Positions 33,996 through 45,204 of a stretch of DNA of 64,000 nt are shown piece after piece. The notes under the pieces are model-generated. The model had not been told where the DNA came from and did not search any database. It was given only the letters and a program-made list of their open reading frames with translations. Source of the DNA: Pseudofabraea citricarpa. Its lineage: Eukaryota > Ascomycota > Leotiomycetes > Helotiales > Dermateaceae. The stretch spans positions 1,810,501-1,874,500 of the forward strand of contig JAPWGK010000001.1 in assembly GCA_029641185.1 (NCBI GenBank), written 5' to 3'. Made by a program: the position numbers and the translations under genes. The first letter of the stretch is position 1. Every line of letters starts with the position of its first letter.

Positions 33996-35487
33996 TTATT
34001 CGGCAGCTTTAGGTGTGCCGTTGGAAGCCTCAAGCATTGCGCTCTGCTCTCTCTGCATTCTAGCCTCAATCTCTTTGAGTTGGCTCTCGCGGGCCAACAA
34101 CTCCTGCCTCTTCTCATTGATCTCTCTCTGTACCTTGATCTCAATCTCCCTCAGCTTCTCCTCTTCGCGGCGGAGCTGCTCTTCCTTTAGACGAACGGAC
34201 TGAGAGGCTAGATCTTCGGGGTTCATAGATGATTCACTGTTGTCAAGTTAGTACGGTTGGCTTTGCCTGATCGGTATTTGAACTTACTCTCCAGCGCCAC
34301 CTTCAACGCCCTTGCTAAGCTTCTCAGTACGGTAGTTTTCGTAGAGGAAATCGTGAGTAATTTCCTTTAGATCTGCCAGATGACTGTGCAAAAGAGCACT
34401 TCGAATAGCAAGAAAGTCGGAATGCCTTGGATTGTCGACCTCGACAACACCCCATGGATATTGTCTAGCGCGTACTTTGCGACCGCCGATTTCAATGACC
34501 TCCTCTGACCCAACGATAGCAAATGGCATCAAGCCACGAAGCTCAGCATTCTCCTCCACAGTGTCTTCGTCATCCTCTTCGATATCGTATGGGAAGTTGT
34601 AGACAGGGATTCTGTAATGCTCGATATCCTCCATGACAAGTTTCTTTGATTCGGCCAACTCAGCGGGGGTGAGGGAGTCCGCCTTTCCAATAACAGGGAT
34701 AACATTTACTCGGGGCGATAGGCGCTTCATCAATTCGATGTCTAATTCTCGTAGTCTGTAATTTGTAAGTCAATGGATCCAGAAAAGACAAGTCATAACA
34801 TACCCGTGACCAGTGGGGGTGATAAAGTAAAGCATAGCATGGACACGACTGTCGCGGAAACGCGGTTTACGCTTGATACGAGACTCCTCGGTGAGAAGGT
34901 CATCATACTGTCGCTCGAGATATCCCACGATTTCACCAAAACTAGCCTCATTATCAATCGAGTCTCCGAAGCCAGGGGTGTCAACAATCGTAAGTGAGAT
35001 GCGCGTTCCTTCTTCGTCCTCGTCAAGTTCTGCGGCACCGTTAGAATATATTCGGTTGAGTGGTATTGGGGCTGGAATATGCTCACCGACGGTGACAGGC
35101 TTGATCTTTACACCCTCCTCAAGGTGCGCATTGTCGGCGTCGTCAGCATCCTTGCTAGAGAGGACCTTCTTTCCACACAAAGTGTTGACGAACGTAGTAC
35201 GGCCTGGAAGAACGTGTCAGACATACGGACGCCATGATAGCAGCCACTCCTACGTACCAGTACCAGAGGCACCACACACCATCAAACAGAACTGGATACC
35301 CTTCTTGACATTCTTCTTTCGGCGGATCTTGATCTGGGTTGAGACTCGTGTTAGTACTTGAACCCGTAGACACAATGCTTTCACGGTGAATTGGTGTTTG
35401 GTTTCTGCTGGGCAGCTTCGCAGACCGGACGTCTTAAGGGGGTGGTTTGAGCTTGGAAAGACATACAGCACTCAATGGAGAAGACAT
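33996..35487 (-). CDS. aspA: Septin of the Cdc11/AspA class
   Basis: Five exons, 35487-35467, 35333-35258, 35203-34804, 34755-34288 and 34236-33996, encode 401 residues. Septins polymerise into hetero-oligomeric filaments at septa and hyphal necks; Cdc11-type subunits often cap the rod. Visible features: polybasic stretch KIRRKKNVKKG, P-loop GASGTGRTT in which the usual Lys is Arg, G3 region VDTPGFGD, G4-like GKAD, the septin unique element FAIVGSEEVIEIGG, and a C-terminal coiled coil (EEQLRREEEKLREIEIK and following). The Arg in the P-loop and lack of GTP turnover are features of this class. The first coding exon is just seven codons (MSSPLSA). Divergent from the PROPPIN gene. Confidence 0.93.
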
Positions 35488-36479
35488 GATGGCAGAACCT
35501 TCCGAAGAGGGACCTCAGCTAGATGGGAGGTAGGCTGCAATAGAACAGGGTCAGGAGGAGAGTCGATGTAGATAGAAGCAGATGGCAGAGAGTGCAGTGC
35601 AATGCCAAAAGGTGGTTGTTCAGACGCGAAATCACCAAAGTTATCTGTCGGTCAGGGGAACTTTAGGCTTTAGCGAAGGAAAGATGGTCGGGGTCGCGCT
35701 TACCACTTTGGGTGGTCCTTGTGCAAGGCTGCTGTCTGTCACTTCTACGGAGTCTTCGTCCTGTTACAGCAGAGACTCACTCTTGGGTGACCGTGACTGA
35801 CCGTGACTGTGACTGTGACTGTGACGAAGAACAAAGACATAGCAGCAGCTACTTAAGGCTCAACACTGCTGCTACCTACCTACCTACTTCTTTATCTACT
35901 ACCCACTACCTACTACCTACCTAGCTCTATCAGCATCACCATCACTATCACCATCGCTGGCTGCTCCAAGCTCCTGTGTGCTCATCTGGCTAGCCCCTGA
36001 ACAACACGCCCACGCCCACGCCCACGCCCACGCCCACCTCCCCTTTCGCCTTTGCTGTGCTGTACCGTACCGTACTACTGACCACTGTCGCTGTGGTCTC
36101 TCGGCACGGACCACACAGAGCTCTGCAGTTGAACTGCCCACTACTTGCCCACTGCCCAGCTCCAGCTCCAGCTCCAGCTCTCAGCGTACGGTAGGCTATC
36201 TAGGTAGCTAGCTAGGCACCTCTAGGTGATCACTTCCATTGCACCAACAGGCTAAAACATTCCGGCAACGGCTTTTGGGTGGTGCGCATCACCGCTGAGC
36301 CGTCGAATCGCTCACTAGGTACCCAACACTCAAAACTCTGTCTGGTACCCGCCATTATTAAACCCCCGCGGCAGTACTATGAGCTGGCTATAAAATAAAA
36401 TAATCCAGGCCAGCAACTGCATACGGCGCTCTTGATCCCAAGACCCCCGTCCCTTCGGAAGCCGCAAACCCACACAGAG
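35488..36479. other. Divergent promoter region of septin and PROPPIN genes
   Basis: About 1 kb with simple repeats: GTGACT units at 35786-35824, CTAC/TACC words near 35870-35920, CACGCC units at 36006-36038 and a GTACCGTACCGTAC cluster near 36062-36076. No gene recognised. Confidence 0.55.
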
Positions 36480-37857
36480 ATGAATACCAGACCCGTTATC
36501 GAGAGCTCGAGTAATCCCACAGCCTTGTCCGCCTCGTTCAACCAGGACGCCAGCTGCTTCGCTGTTGGGCTTGAGAGTGGGTTCTGCAGTATTTAGACAC
36601 TTCCCTGCTCAAGTTCTAACCAGGCTGACCATCTGCACAGTATTTAATTCAGAGCCATGCCAGCTCAGGGTGTCTCGAGGTACCAAGATTCGCCCCCGAA
36701 TTGCTTCGTATGCTTATCGCTACAGATTTCAATGCCGGCGTCGGCCAGGTCGCAATGCTTGGTAAAGCAAACTTCATTGCACTCATAGGTGGAGGGAAAC
36801 AACCAAAATTTCCTCAGAACCGGGTCAGCCTCATCTGAGCAGAGCACTGAGAGTTGGATGATGCAGAAATGCTGATGGGACATAGGTGATAATCTGGGAT
36901 GATGCCAAGCAAAGAATCGCGATACAACTCCCTGTCCTATCAACTGTTCGTGGCGTCAGGTTATCGCGATCCCATATCGTAGTTGCATTGCAAAACAGTG
37001 TTCGTGTCTATACCTTCTCAAGCCCGCCAGATGTGTGGGGAGTATTTGAGACTGCAGATAACCCTTTCGGGCTATGCTGCTTAAGCTCTAAGTTATTAGC
37101 GTTCCCTGGAAGAACTCCTGGACAGGTTCAGCTAGTCGAGTTGGCTTCGGGAAATGTGAGTATCATACCAGCTCATGGATCCTCGTTGAGAGCATTAGAC
37201 ATAAGTCGAGACGGAGAGGTTCTGGCTACTGCCAGTGAAACGGTATGGACTTTTAACATTCCAACTTTTTGCTCGCTGACGATGTTCTAGGGTACATTGG
37301 TTCGAGTATTCGCAACTAGTAATTGTGCGCGGCTTGCAGAGTTGAGACGTGGTGTGGATCATGCTACCATCTACTCATTAGCCATGTCGCCATCGGGTCA
37401 GCTTCTTGCAGTCACGTCTGACAAGTCCACCCTACATATATTCGACATCCCTCATCCTACCAAGCCCGCAAGGTCTGAGATACCAAACGGCCATCGTAGG
37501 CTTACATCTATGGGCGGCGGAGGTAACGCCGTAGCCGGGGATGTGGACACAAGCCAGAAATGGGGAATCTTAGGTCGAATCCCACTACTGCCTAGAGTGT
37601 TTTCTGACGTCTATTCATTCGCTTCTGCGAGGTTTGAGATTGGCGAAGAGCCATTGCACGGAGCTGCTCCATTTGCCAGGTCAGCCGGAGACTCGAATCC
37701 ACCAAAGGGCATCATAGGTTGGACTAGTGACCACAGCATTATAGTTGTTGGAGCTGGACGAGATGCACGGTGGGAGAAATTTGTCATCGCAGATGGTGAA
37801 GATGGCCGGCGATACTGCGTTCGCGATGGGTGGAAAAGGTACTTGGGCGCAAGCTGA
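36480..37857 (+). CDS. PROPPIN phosphoinositide-binding beta-propeller (Hsv2/WIPI4-type)
   Basis: Five exons, 36480-36588, 36641-36679, 36726-36823, 36886-37242 and 37291-37857, encode 389 residues. PROPPINs are seven-bladed WD-repeat propellers that bind PI3P and PI(3,5)P2 on phagophores, endosomes and vacuoles. The protein starts with the usual SFNQDASCFAVGLESGF, includes GGGKQPKFPQNRVIIWDD, repeats ending in blade-like VRVYTF and TLVRVFAT, and the phosphoinositide-binding motif as LRRG (219-222) in place of FRRG. Short propeller length and the N(R)VIIWDD motif place it nearer Hsv2/WIPI3-4 than Atg18. The insertion SMGGGGNAVAGDV is in blade 6 where the membrane loop lies. It ends tail-to-tail with the Ist3-type gene, 173 bp away. 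Confidence 0.92.
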
Positions 37858-38030
37858 TAGGCCTGGACCATGTGTATTTGTTATTTTGCATACTGTACTA
37901 GCGAGGCGTCCAGGGAGGCATCGAGGGTCTGGAGTTTGACTGCATATGAATTGGATTATGTTTGAAACACGGGAGGAAGACTTGGATATATGGCAAACTG
38001 GGCTTGCATAGTATCTTGTGATATTACATA

Positions 38031-39015
38031 TTATGAATTTCTCCTTGGACGACGATATCTGTCTTCTCTTGAATCTTCCCTCCATCTCCGCCGGCTAGTC
38101 TCATGGTCTGGGGTCTGTTCTTGATTTTGAATATCCCGCTGAGAACTCTGCCGACGAGATGATTGATCCCGTAGCTCGTCCTCCCGTGCTCGGCTATGTC
38201 GAGACCTACCTTTAGAATCATCTGGAGGGTCAGTTTCCCTTGCAGGCGATCTCTTTCTATCACGGTCATCTCGACGATGTCGCGAATTCCGACTATCATC
38301 TGGGGTTTTGCGGTCATCCTTGGGTCGCCTTGATCTTTGATGATGCCTGTGCTTCCGATCCTTGGACGAGTGTTTCCCTCTTTTCACCTTGGCCAATGCC
38401 AAAGCAACTTCTTCCTTTTTCTCCTCGACCAGAAATGCCTTCATTGGATCATCATCATCATGATCTTGCATGAGCACTGCTAGTTCCCTTTCTTCTTTGA
38501 GCATAGGCCTCTCCTCTTCGCTCGCGCTTTCGTCGGTTCTTCGCCTCTTCCTCCTACTTGCACCATCTTCTTCAATCAGTTGCGGGTCTTCAAGCGAAAT
38601 CCCTTCGTCTGGCTCGTCATCCTTCTTTTTGTATCTTGTGTGATCAACCTTTAGTGTTCTTCCCATAACCACGGCCCCTCCCAGATTGTCTACGGCCAGG
38701 TCGGTGCTTCGCTGGTCTTCATACTTCAAGAAGGCAAACCCTCTGGACTTCCCGGTCTCTTTGTCACGGACGAGATTGATATAGGTCGGCTCGCCGAACT
38801 GAGAGAATATTGTGATGACATCGCCTTCTGACAGCTCAAGAGGTAGACCACCTATGTAAACATACGCCGTATCGCGATAATCTGTGTGCCAAGATGCTTC
38901 GGGAGAGCTATCAAGATTGATTAGTGATGCAAGCATTTCTGCGCATGGGGTGGACATACACTCCATTCTCAAGCTCCCGCTTATTCAGTTCCTGGATCTG
39001 GCGAATACTATTCAT
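38031..39015 (-). CDS. ist3: Spliceosomal RRM protein, Ist3/RBMX2-type (RES complex)
   Basis: Two exons, 39015-38960 and 38907-38031, encode 310 residues. Ist3 (Snu17) with Bud13 and Pml1 forms the RES complex that aids splicing and nuclear retention of pre-mRNA. The start MNSIRQIQELNKRELENGV joins in phase to SPEASWHTDYRDTAYVYIGG, a block conserved across eukaryotes. The RRM follows with RNP2 (VYIGGL) and RNP1 (KSRGFAFLKY), then VDHTRYKK. The C-terminal 180 residues are a charged RS/RD/RH tail (SRHRRDDRDRKRSPARE), longer than yeast Ist3 and more like animal RBMX2. It shares a 351-bp head-to-head promoter with the dynein light intermediate chain gene. Confidence 0.92.
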
Positions 39016-39366
39016 TGTGCTGAAGATGGGCGGCGAGATGAGGTGGTCGGAAGGTTGCGAGCGCGTCTCCCACAAACTGCAAGGCTGAAGAAAAAGTGCA
39101 CCCGAGATGGGGGGCCTTGTGGTCGCGGGAGCGTCCGCATCTTAGGGCGGTTCAACATTCAAGCACCAACACCGACATGAGATGGATTTTCTGGGGAAGC
39201 GGTTGATCACATCCAATTCCGAAGCCTCGCACCAAATGCCTCACCCCCGAAGATACCACAGAGCTATTTAATTCACGTGCAAGATTTCACTGCTCATTGC
39301 AGCTCTCTCGCTGTTCGAACTCGACGCGCCAGGAGTCAGAACGCCTCCTGAGCTCCAAATTCCAGC
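39016..39366. promoter_or_regulatory. Divergent promoter, ist3 / dynein light intermediate chain
   Basis: 351 bp separate the two starts. GC-richer than the long leaders elsewhere. No specific site is claimed. Confidence 0.45.
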
Positions 39367-41253
39367 ATGGCCTCCAACAACAGGACTTCCACATACACGA
39401 TATCTAGCGATCCTGACAGACCAAAGAGCTCAGATGCCAAAAAGGACATGTGGTCCTCCATGCTGGATGGGGTCGCCAGTGGAAAACGACTACCTGAGAA
39501 GAATATACTTGTCTTAGGTAAGTATCCAGGGAGCTTTTTTACGCGCAAGTCTAAGACCAGGTTCAGGGGGCACTTCCGAATCTCAGAAAGAGTTTCTAGA
39601 GTCTCTAGCTATCGAGGACGGAAGGAAACCCCAGGATCGACAGAACATCAAGCTACCGCCAATTGCAAATGATTTTGCATTGGGATATACATACCAGGAT
39701 GTCTTAGATGCAGACCATGAAGGTACACAGCTCTGTCAATGGCACGATCCTCCACAAATACTTACACAAAGCAGATATCCTTGCCCGCCTGTCTTTATAC
39801 CTACTCGCCGACCCCTCGCCGTCTTTTCTTCCCCTCCTCAAACCACTACTTACTCCTCAGTCGATACCAAACACCCTAATCGTCATATTACTTGATTGGT
39901 CGCAACCATGGTTTTGGCTTCGGGAATTACAAAACTGGATAAGACTTCTACGCACTTTGGTGGTTTCTTTAAACGGGGATTGTAAGGATAAGATGGAGGA
40001 GGTAATGATCAATTGGCGTGACAGGGGCCGTGGTACGAATAGCCTTGATGGTGGCAGTAGCAGCACTGCTACTGACGGAGATGTCAGCCTCCCATTGGGC
40101 CCCGGAGAGTGGGAAGAAGCTTTAGGATTACCGCTTTGTGTCGTATGTCAGAACGTAAGCACCATCTTTGTTCAGGGCGCAGAAAATCGTTATATCATCG
40201 CTAACCCTTGCCTTCAGTCTGATCGAATAGAGGTACTCGAGAAGGAACGATCCTGGAAAGAGGAAGAATTTGATTTTGTTCTGCAGTTCTTGCGGACAGT
40301 GCTTCTGAAGCGTGCGTATCCTAGAAACTGCGCTTCAATGCAATTTGGTTGACTTTTTACAGATGGCGCATCACTAATCTACACTATTCCATCTGTCCCT
40401 AGCCCAATACAGAGTCTTATACACTCATCGCTTGGGATCCATTCACTTATAAAAAGACAGCCTTTAAAACACAATCTTATCGATCGTGATAAGGTTGTCG
40501 TACCACCAAACTGGGATTCTTGGGGGAAGATCAGAGTTCTCCGCGAGGGATTCGATGTAGAAGCGGTGAACAACGGATGGTCAATTGACATCGATGAACC
40601 TCTTGTGATCAACACAGTTGATCACCCGACTGAGGCTCAAGAAGAGTCGCCAGTGGGTGAAAGTCCAGCCCAGGTAGAAGGAAGCGCAGTGGCAGCTTAT
40701 GAAGAAACAATTCGAGATCCGAGTCTTGATGCGCTTCAGGCCACAACCGCTGAAAGCAGCGGATTGAAGCTTGAAGTCTCAAGTCTTGACGCCCAAAGTT
40801 TCTTGGGAAAGCAGCTCGAGCTTCTGGACAAGATCAGACAAAATGCAGACTCTTCTGGCATGGACAGCAGCAGACTTACTCGTGGTCGACAAGTCTCGGT
40901 TTCTGGCGTAGATACCGGAGAGGATAATAGTGTTGACCAGGGTCGCGTCAACGACCACATTGGCCCTGTGCAGTTTAATATGGGTGGGATCCAAGTCGAT
41001 GCAGATGATATGCTGCAAAGGTTGAAGGTATGTTGCGCTGCTAGACACTTGCCGATGCTCTCGTTCAAGAGACTGATAACTATTACAGGACCGACAAACT
41101 TATACAAGTCCTGAACCAACAACACCAGGTATTGCATCGCCTGATGGCAAATCCCAAAACGAAGCTCTTTCTGCTTTCTTCGCAGGACTAATGAAAAGGG
41201 GCGGAGGGAGCGCTACCAGCAGTCCCAAACCAGGGGCATCATCTACATCCTAG
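39367..41253 (+). CDS. Cytoplasmic dynein light intermediate chain
   Basis: Six exons, 39367-39517, 39567-39722, 39775-40154, 40218-40311, 40363-41027 and 41089-41253, encode 536 residues. It is the dynein-1 subunit that binds the heavy chain through a Ras-like domain and cargo adaptors through its C-terminal helix. The Ras-like fold is seen as KNILVLGGTSESQKEF (a degenerate P-loop), YTYQDVLDADHEDILARL, VILLDWSQPWFWLREL (conserved LIC motif) and WDSWGKIRVLREGFD. The C-terminal part is low-complexity with a predicted helix near EALSAFFAGLMKRGG, likely the adaptor-binding helix. All five introns join in phase. Together with dynactin p24 it gives two motor-complex genes in this window. Confidence 0.94.
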
Positions 41254-42047
41254 CTTATCGCATACAGTCGCTAGTACTGAGGTATCTACGCATTAGGCAC
41301 GGGGTTGTGTAGACATTAAAATAAGGCTCTATTCTCGGAGTTTGGACTTGGGGCTTAGATATATGAAAGAAATGGGTCGTACACTCGAACGAGCTTGCTT
41401 GCATGATACCCGGGTGCCTTGATTGTATATTTAGAGAAAAGAATGGAAATTTTGAAATTGCTGTCTACTTTGCATGTGATAGCAACAATGTGATCGGCCT
41501 GCAGAATGGCTTATCAATAGATTTCTCTGGGTTCGAAAATGCAATGTTATGTTTAGTGCCAGCTCGTCTATCAATTTCGCCTTAGTAAGTCAAATATTGT
41601 ATTGGGAACTTCCAACATATATGGCATAGGAACACGAATGTCACATTTTAATGTTAGTAGGCACTTCAATACTGTGCAGAGAACGGGTATGGGCCACCAA
41701 AACTACAAATAGTCAACACTCTTGAAGTTAAAATCCACGTACTTATAAACACAATCCGAATTGATGTGCTGAATTTCCATAAAGAGAAAGACATATTTGC
41801 AAGCATCTGAAAAATGTGAACTTGACATTTAAAAATATGAACCTCACCGTTTGAAGGAAATGGTACAAGAAGGGGAGAGAGAAAAGTCTTGCATTAAATC
41901 GACACGTAATAATCTTCATCCACGATAACTTCTAACACCCAGCTATCCACCCACCGCACTCATATAGCCCTTGATGTTCATGCTACGACCCAGGGAGCAC
42001 CAATATACCCCTTGCAAAGCAGCTAAGCAAACGCAGTATAGTCTCTA
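41254..42047. other. Convergent 3' region, no gene seen
   Basis: About 800 bp between the stops of the dynein light intermediate chain and the next minus-strand gene. AT-rich; nothing recognised. Confidence 0.6.
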
Positions 42048-43163
42048 CTAGGTAGACTTCTCATTAATAGCTTCATAGGCTGGGGAATCATCATAAACAG
42101 GAGGGGCCTCTTGATGTTTGATGAGGTTCTTGGCCTCTTCATCTCCATCTCCATCCTCACAGGCGGTTTCATTCTGTTCAATCTTGGAGTATCTGCTCGA
42201 ACAGGAACCACGACGAAACGTTGCACGCCATACAAAAATGGCGAAGTGACCTGCCACCATTCCAACCATGCTTGCTGTAATGCCTGCCATGATTCCAATG
42301 GCAATTGGAATAAAAATGTGAAGGGCAATATTGGCCACGAATCTAGCAAACTCTGAATGCTTGTGAGTATGATGATGACGGTGTGGTTTGTGGCCGCTAT
42401 GAGGATGAGCTGAATGAGGGCGAGGGCGCGTGTGGCCGTGATGCTTGGGTCGTGTTCGGTGACCAGGGCGCAATTTGTTGGCACACCCTTTAACCTTGGA
42501 CAACTTCTCAGCAGCGATAGCTCTCCACTGGCAAAGAATCGTGGTGCACTCTCCGTTGGGCTGGCTTGGAGTTGGTGCTACAGGGGGGATAACTGTCATG
42601 TCGCCGATCATGAGCTTCTTACTTGGTGTTTCGAGTAGTCGGAGCTCCACCGAATCGATTCCATTCACAAATTTTTCGCCAACTTCAACAATATCAAGTC
42701 GGAGCTCCAAGAGATTCAATGCAAGGTCCTCTGGCCAGCGAGCAAGCGGCCGTTCAACGCTGATCTGGAATCCTAGTCTTGGGTTTCCAGCAACCGATGT
42801 CTTACCACCAATGGTAACTACCTGAGGCGCTGTGAGAGGTTCGCTCAATGGGTGCATGAAGTCCATGGGGTAAACTAGAAGTCCGTTCAAGAATACTTGG
42901 CCGACATCGTCATTAGAAATGGAGAAGTTCAGACGAAGCTGGTTCTCTATGTCCAAAGCGTGAGGGTTTCCCATCAGATCAGAGGCTAGGACGGGGCAGC
43001 CCGGACACTGTAGATCCAATACGCGTTCTTCGACCTCGTGGACATGTTCGAAGGGGAGGCTGTCAATGATCTCGGTATCAGGAACAGAGACGGTCGAAGG
43101 AACAAGGAATGATTGAGTGCCAACCGCCAGCAAGCCCGCGACGGTAGCGACACTGTACAGCAT
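42048..43163 (-). CDS. Secretory-pathway single-pass membrane protein of unknown function, His-rich, PPxY tail
   Basis: A single exon encodes 371 residues. Visible layout: cleavable-type signal peptide (MLYSVATVAGLLAVGTQSFL), a luminal beta-rich domain with a CPGCP motif and two more cysteines (GECTTILCQWRAI), a His/Pro/Arg-rich hinge (HSGHKPHRHHHTHKHS), one strong transmembrane segment (NIALHIFIPIAIGIMAGIT, then ASMVGMVAGHFAIFVW), and an acidic cytosolic tail ending near APPVYDDSPAYE. The PPVY sequence is a PY motif for NEDD4/Rsp5 WW domains. It resembles a conserved fungal family that I recall as DUF7728; that label is from memory. A role as receptor or Rsp5 adaptor in the secretory or endosomal system is inference only. 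Confidence 0.85.
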   Translation of the reverse strand: MLYSVATVAGLLAVGTQSFLVPSTVSVPDTEIIDSLPFEHVHEVEERVLDLQCPGCPVLASDLMGNPHALDIENQLRLNFSISNDDVGQVFLNGLLVYPMDFMHPLSEPLTAPQVVTIGGKTSVAGNPRLGFQISVERPLARWPEDLALNLLELRLDIVEVGEKFVNGIDSVELRLLETPSKKLMIGDMTVIPPVAPTPSQPNGECTTILCQWRAIAAEKLSKVKGCANKLRPGHRTRPKHHGHTRPRPHSAHPHSGHKPHRHHHTHKHSEFARFVANIALHIFIPIAIGIMAGITASMVGMVAGHFAIFVWRATFRRGSCSSRYSKIEQNETACEDGDGDEEAKNLIKHQEAPPVYDDSPAYEAINEKST

Positions 43164-43917
43164 GATGTTCGTGGTTCTCGTTAATATTTTGGGATTGTTT
43201 AAGTCTGTACTTCGAAGTCTGCTGTTGATGTTGGCGGGATGATGTGGAGTGGCGAGATGCCGCCCGAAGAGTCCGGAGAAGAAAGCGCGCTAGCTTGCCT
43301 GATAAGGATAAGCGAGGGCGATGTCGCGATAAGGCGAAACAAGCGTGCCGCCCAACAAAGACTCCTCCCAAGCCGTGAGATCGGCGTTTCAAAACTTCTT
43401 TTGTTAGCTCCTGGGGTTGACGGCGGAGAGATCACAGGTGTGGCTCGAGCAATAATAATACTCTGCGGTCATGTTACATTATTGCTTCCCGAATCACACT
43501 TCATTAAAGCATGGGGCAGCCCATGACTTGAGCCTCAGGTGAATCACTGAAGAACCCTCGTCCGATCTTAAATTAGAGACGGAGCAAGCAATGTTTCCAC
43601 ACCGCTGTACTGCACTTGCACTTGCACTGAGGTCCTGGCCCTGGGGGACGGGGGGCCCGCCCGGGTTGCCCTAAAACGGAAAGGGAACGATCTACCATGT
43701 CGCCTGACGTAGGGGCCTTGACGAGCCTTGCACTCTCTCTATCACACAGCTGAGCTTCAAATTCTGCAAAGCTCTTCAATCGACTCCATCCATCCTCTTC
43801 ATCAATTGATCTCTCCCGCCGGGACCAAGACATCGATTCCTTCCTCCTAACCACGATTCAACTTCGACAGAGGCCTAACCGTCAAGTTCTCGTACTTTAC
43901 CCCCGTTCCCAAACAAC
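43164..43917. other. Divergent promoter region
   Basis: About 750 bp between starts of the membrane protein gene and the SDR gene. No gene recognised; short open frames on both strands are uninformative. Confidence 0.5.
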
Positions 43918-45204
43918 ATGTTTCGGTCCCAATTCCTGCGTCAGACAGCTCGAGCTGTGAGGGCTTCCCAAGCTCCAACAGCAGCAACACGGGCATACCC
44001 TTCAATCGCCATTCAGCGATCAATTCACAGCACCACATCTCTGCGCAAGGACGAGAAGACCGAGGTCGAGGGGGAGCATGAAGGCTCTTTTGCTCGAACC
44101 GACTCCTCCGTCCAGGTCGAATACCCAGAAGAGCATGAATTGCCATCGAGTGTGCCAGTTCAGGGCAGAGGCGGTCTTCACTTCAAGCGTACCTTGGCAT
44201 CCTTCTCCCTAGAGGGTAGGGTTGGTGTCGTGACAGGCGGTGCTAGAGGTCTTGGTCTGGTCATGAGTCAAGCATTGGTTATCTCAGGAGCTGATGTTGC
44301 CATCGTTGACTTGAATCGTAAGTCTGCTTACTTCTTCGAACCCTCCGGTCGTTAACAGGTCACTGCAGAGGAGGAGGCTGCAAGACAAGCCAAAGAGCTT
44401 GTCGCCGCTTTCAAGAAGGAGAACCCAGGAGCCGAGAAGTAAGGTGTCCTGTCAGAGCGGATCGAGTAGTTCTAACTTGAGTCTACAGCATCCCAAAGGT
44501 AACAGCACACTATGCAGATGTATCGTCTCAAGAGTCCGTTGACGCCGCTGTTGCGGAGGTCATCGAACAACACGGCAAGATTGACAACTTAGTGACCTCG
44601 GCTGGATTCACCGAGAACTTTGAGGCTATCAACTATCCTATTGACAGAGTCCGCAAACTCTGGGGTGTCAATGTTGATGGCACATACCTGTTCGCTATTG
44701 CCGTTGCTAAACACTTGATGGAGCGTAAGGCTCCTGGAAGCATGGTCTTCATTGGTAGCATGTCGGGCGCTATTGTCAATGTTCCACAGCCACAAGCTCC
44801 ATACAACGCTGCCAAGGCCGCTGTCAGACATCTGGCTTCGAGTTTGGCTGTCGAGTGGGCCCATGCTGGCATCCGAGTCAACTGCATTAGCCCCGGATAT
44901 ATGCTTACAGCATTGTAGGTTCTCTACACTCTAGCTATCAGAACGATACTAATATTGATTAAACATAGAACTCAGAAGATTCTCGATGATAACCCAGATC
45001 TCAAAAGGCAATGGACATCCCTCATCCCCCAGGGCAAGATGGGCCAGCCAGAAGATCTTATGGGAGCTGTAACTTTCCTCTCCTCAGACGCCTCTGGATA
45101 CATCACTGGTGCAGGTGAGTTTGCCCTTCCTCCATGAAAACGCGCTTTGCAAATTGCTGATGTTGGTAGACCTGCGAGTTGACGGTGGCTACACTGTAAC
45201 ATAG
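43918..45204 (+). CDS. Short-chain dehydrogenase/reductase, polyol (D-arabinitol/sorbose type), with mitochondrial-like presequence
   Basis: Five exons, 43918-44317, 44369-44438, 44489-44914, 44969-45114 and 45170-45204, encode 358 residues. The SDR core has the cofactor motif TGGARGLG (106-113), active-site Ser in IGSMSGA (about 249), YNAAK (Y262, K266), the NISPGY-type CISPGYMLT and the ending DLRVDGGYTVT. This arrangement matches fungal D-arabinitol 2-dehydrogenase, L-sorbose reductase and L-xylulose reductase enzymes; substrate cannot be fixed from sequence. Unusually for this group about 95 residues precede the core, beginning MFRSQFLRQTARAVRASQ, basic and Ser/Thr/Ala-rich, like a mitochondrial targeting peptide, followed by an acidic linker. 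Confidence 0.9.

Noticed and set aside
42023..42484. Minus-strand 153-codon frame inside the 42048-43163 gene
   Set aside because: Out-of-phase shadow of a well-supported gene.
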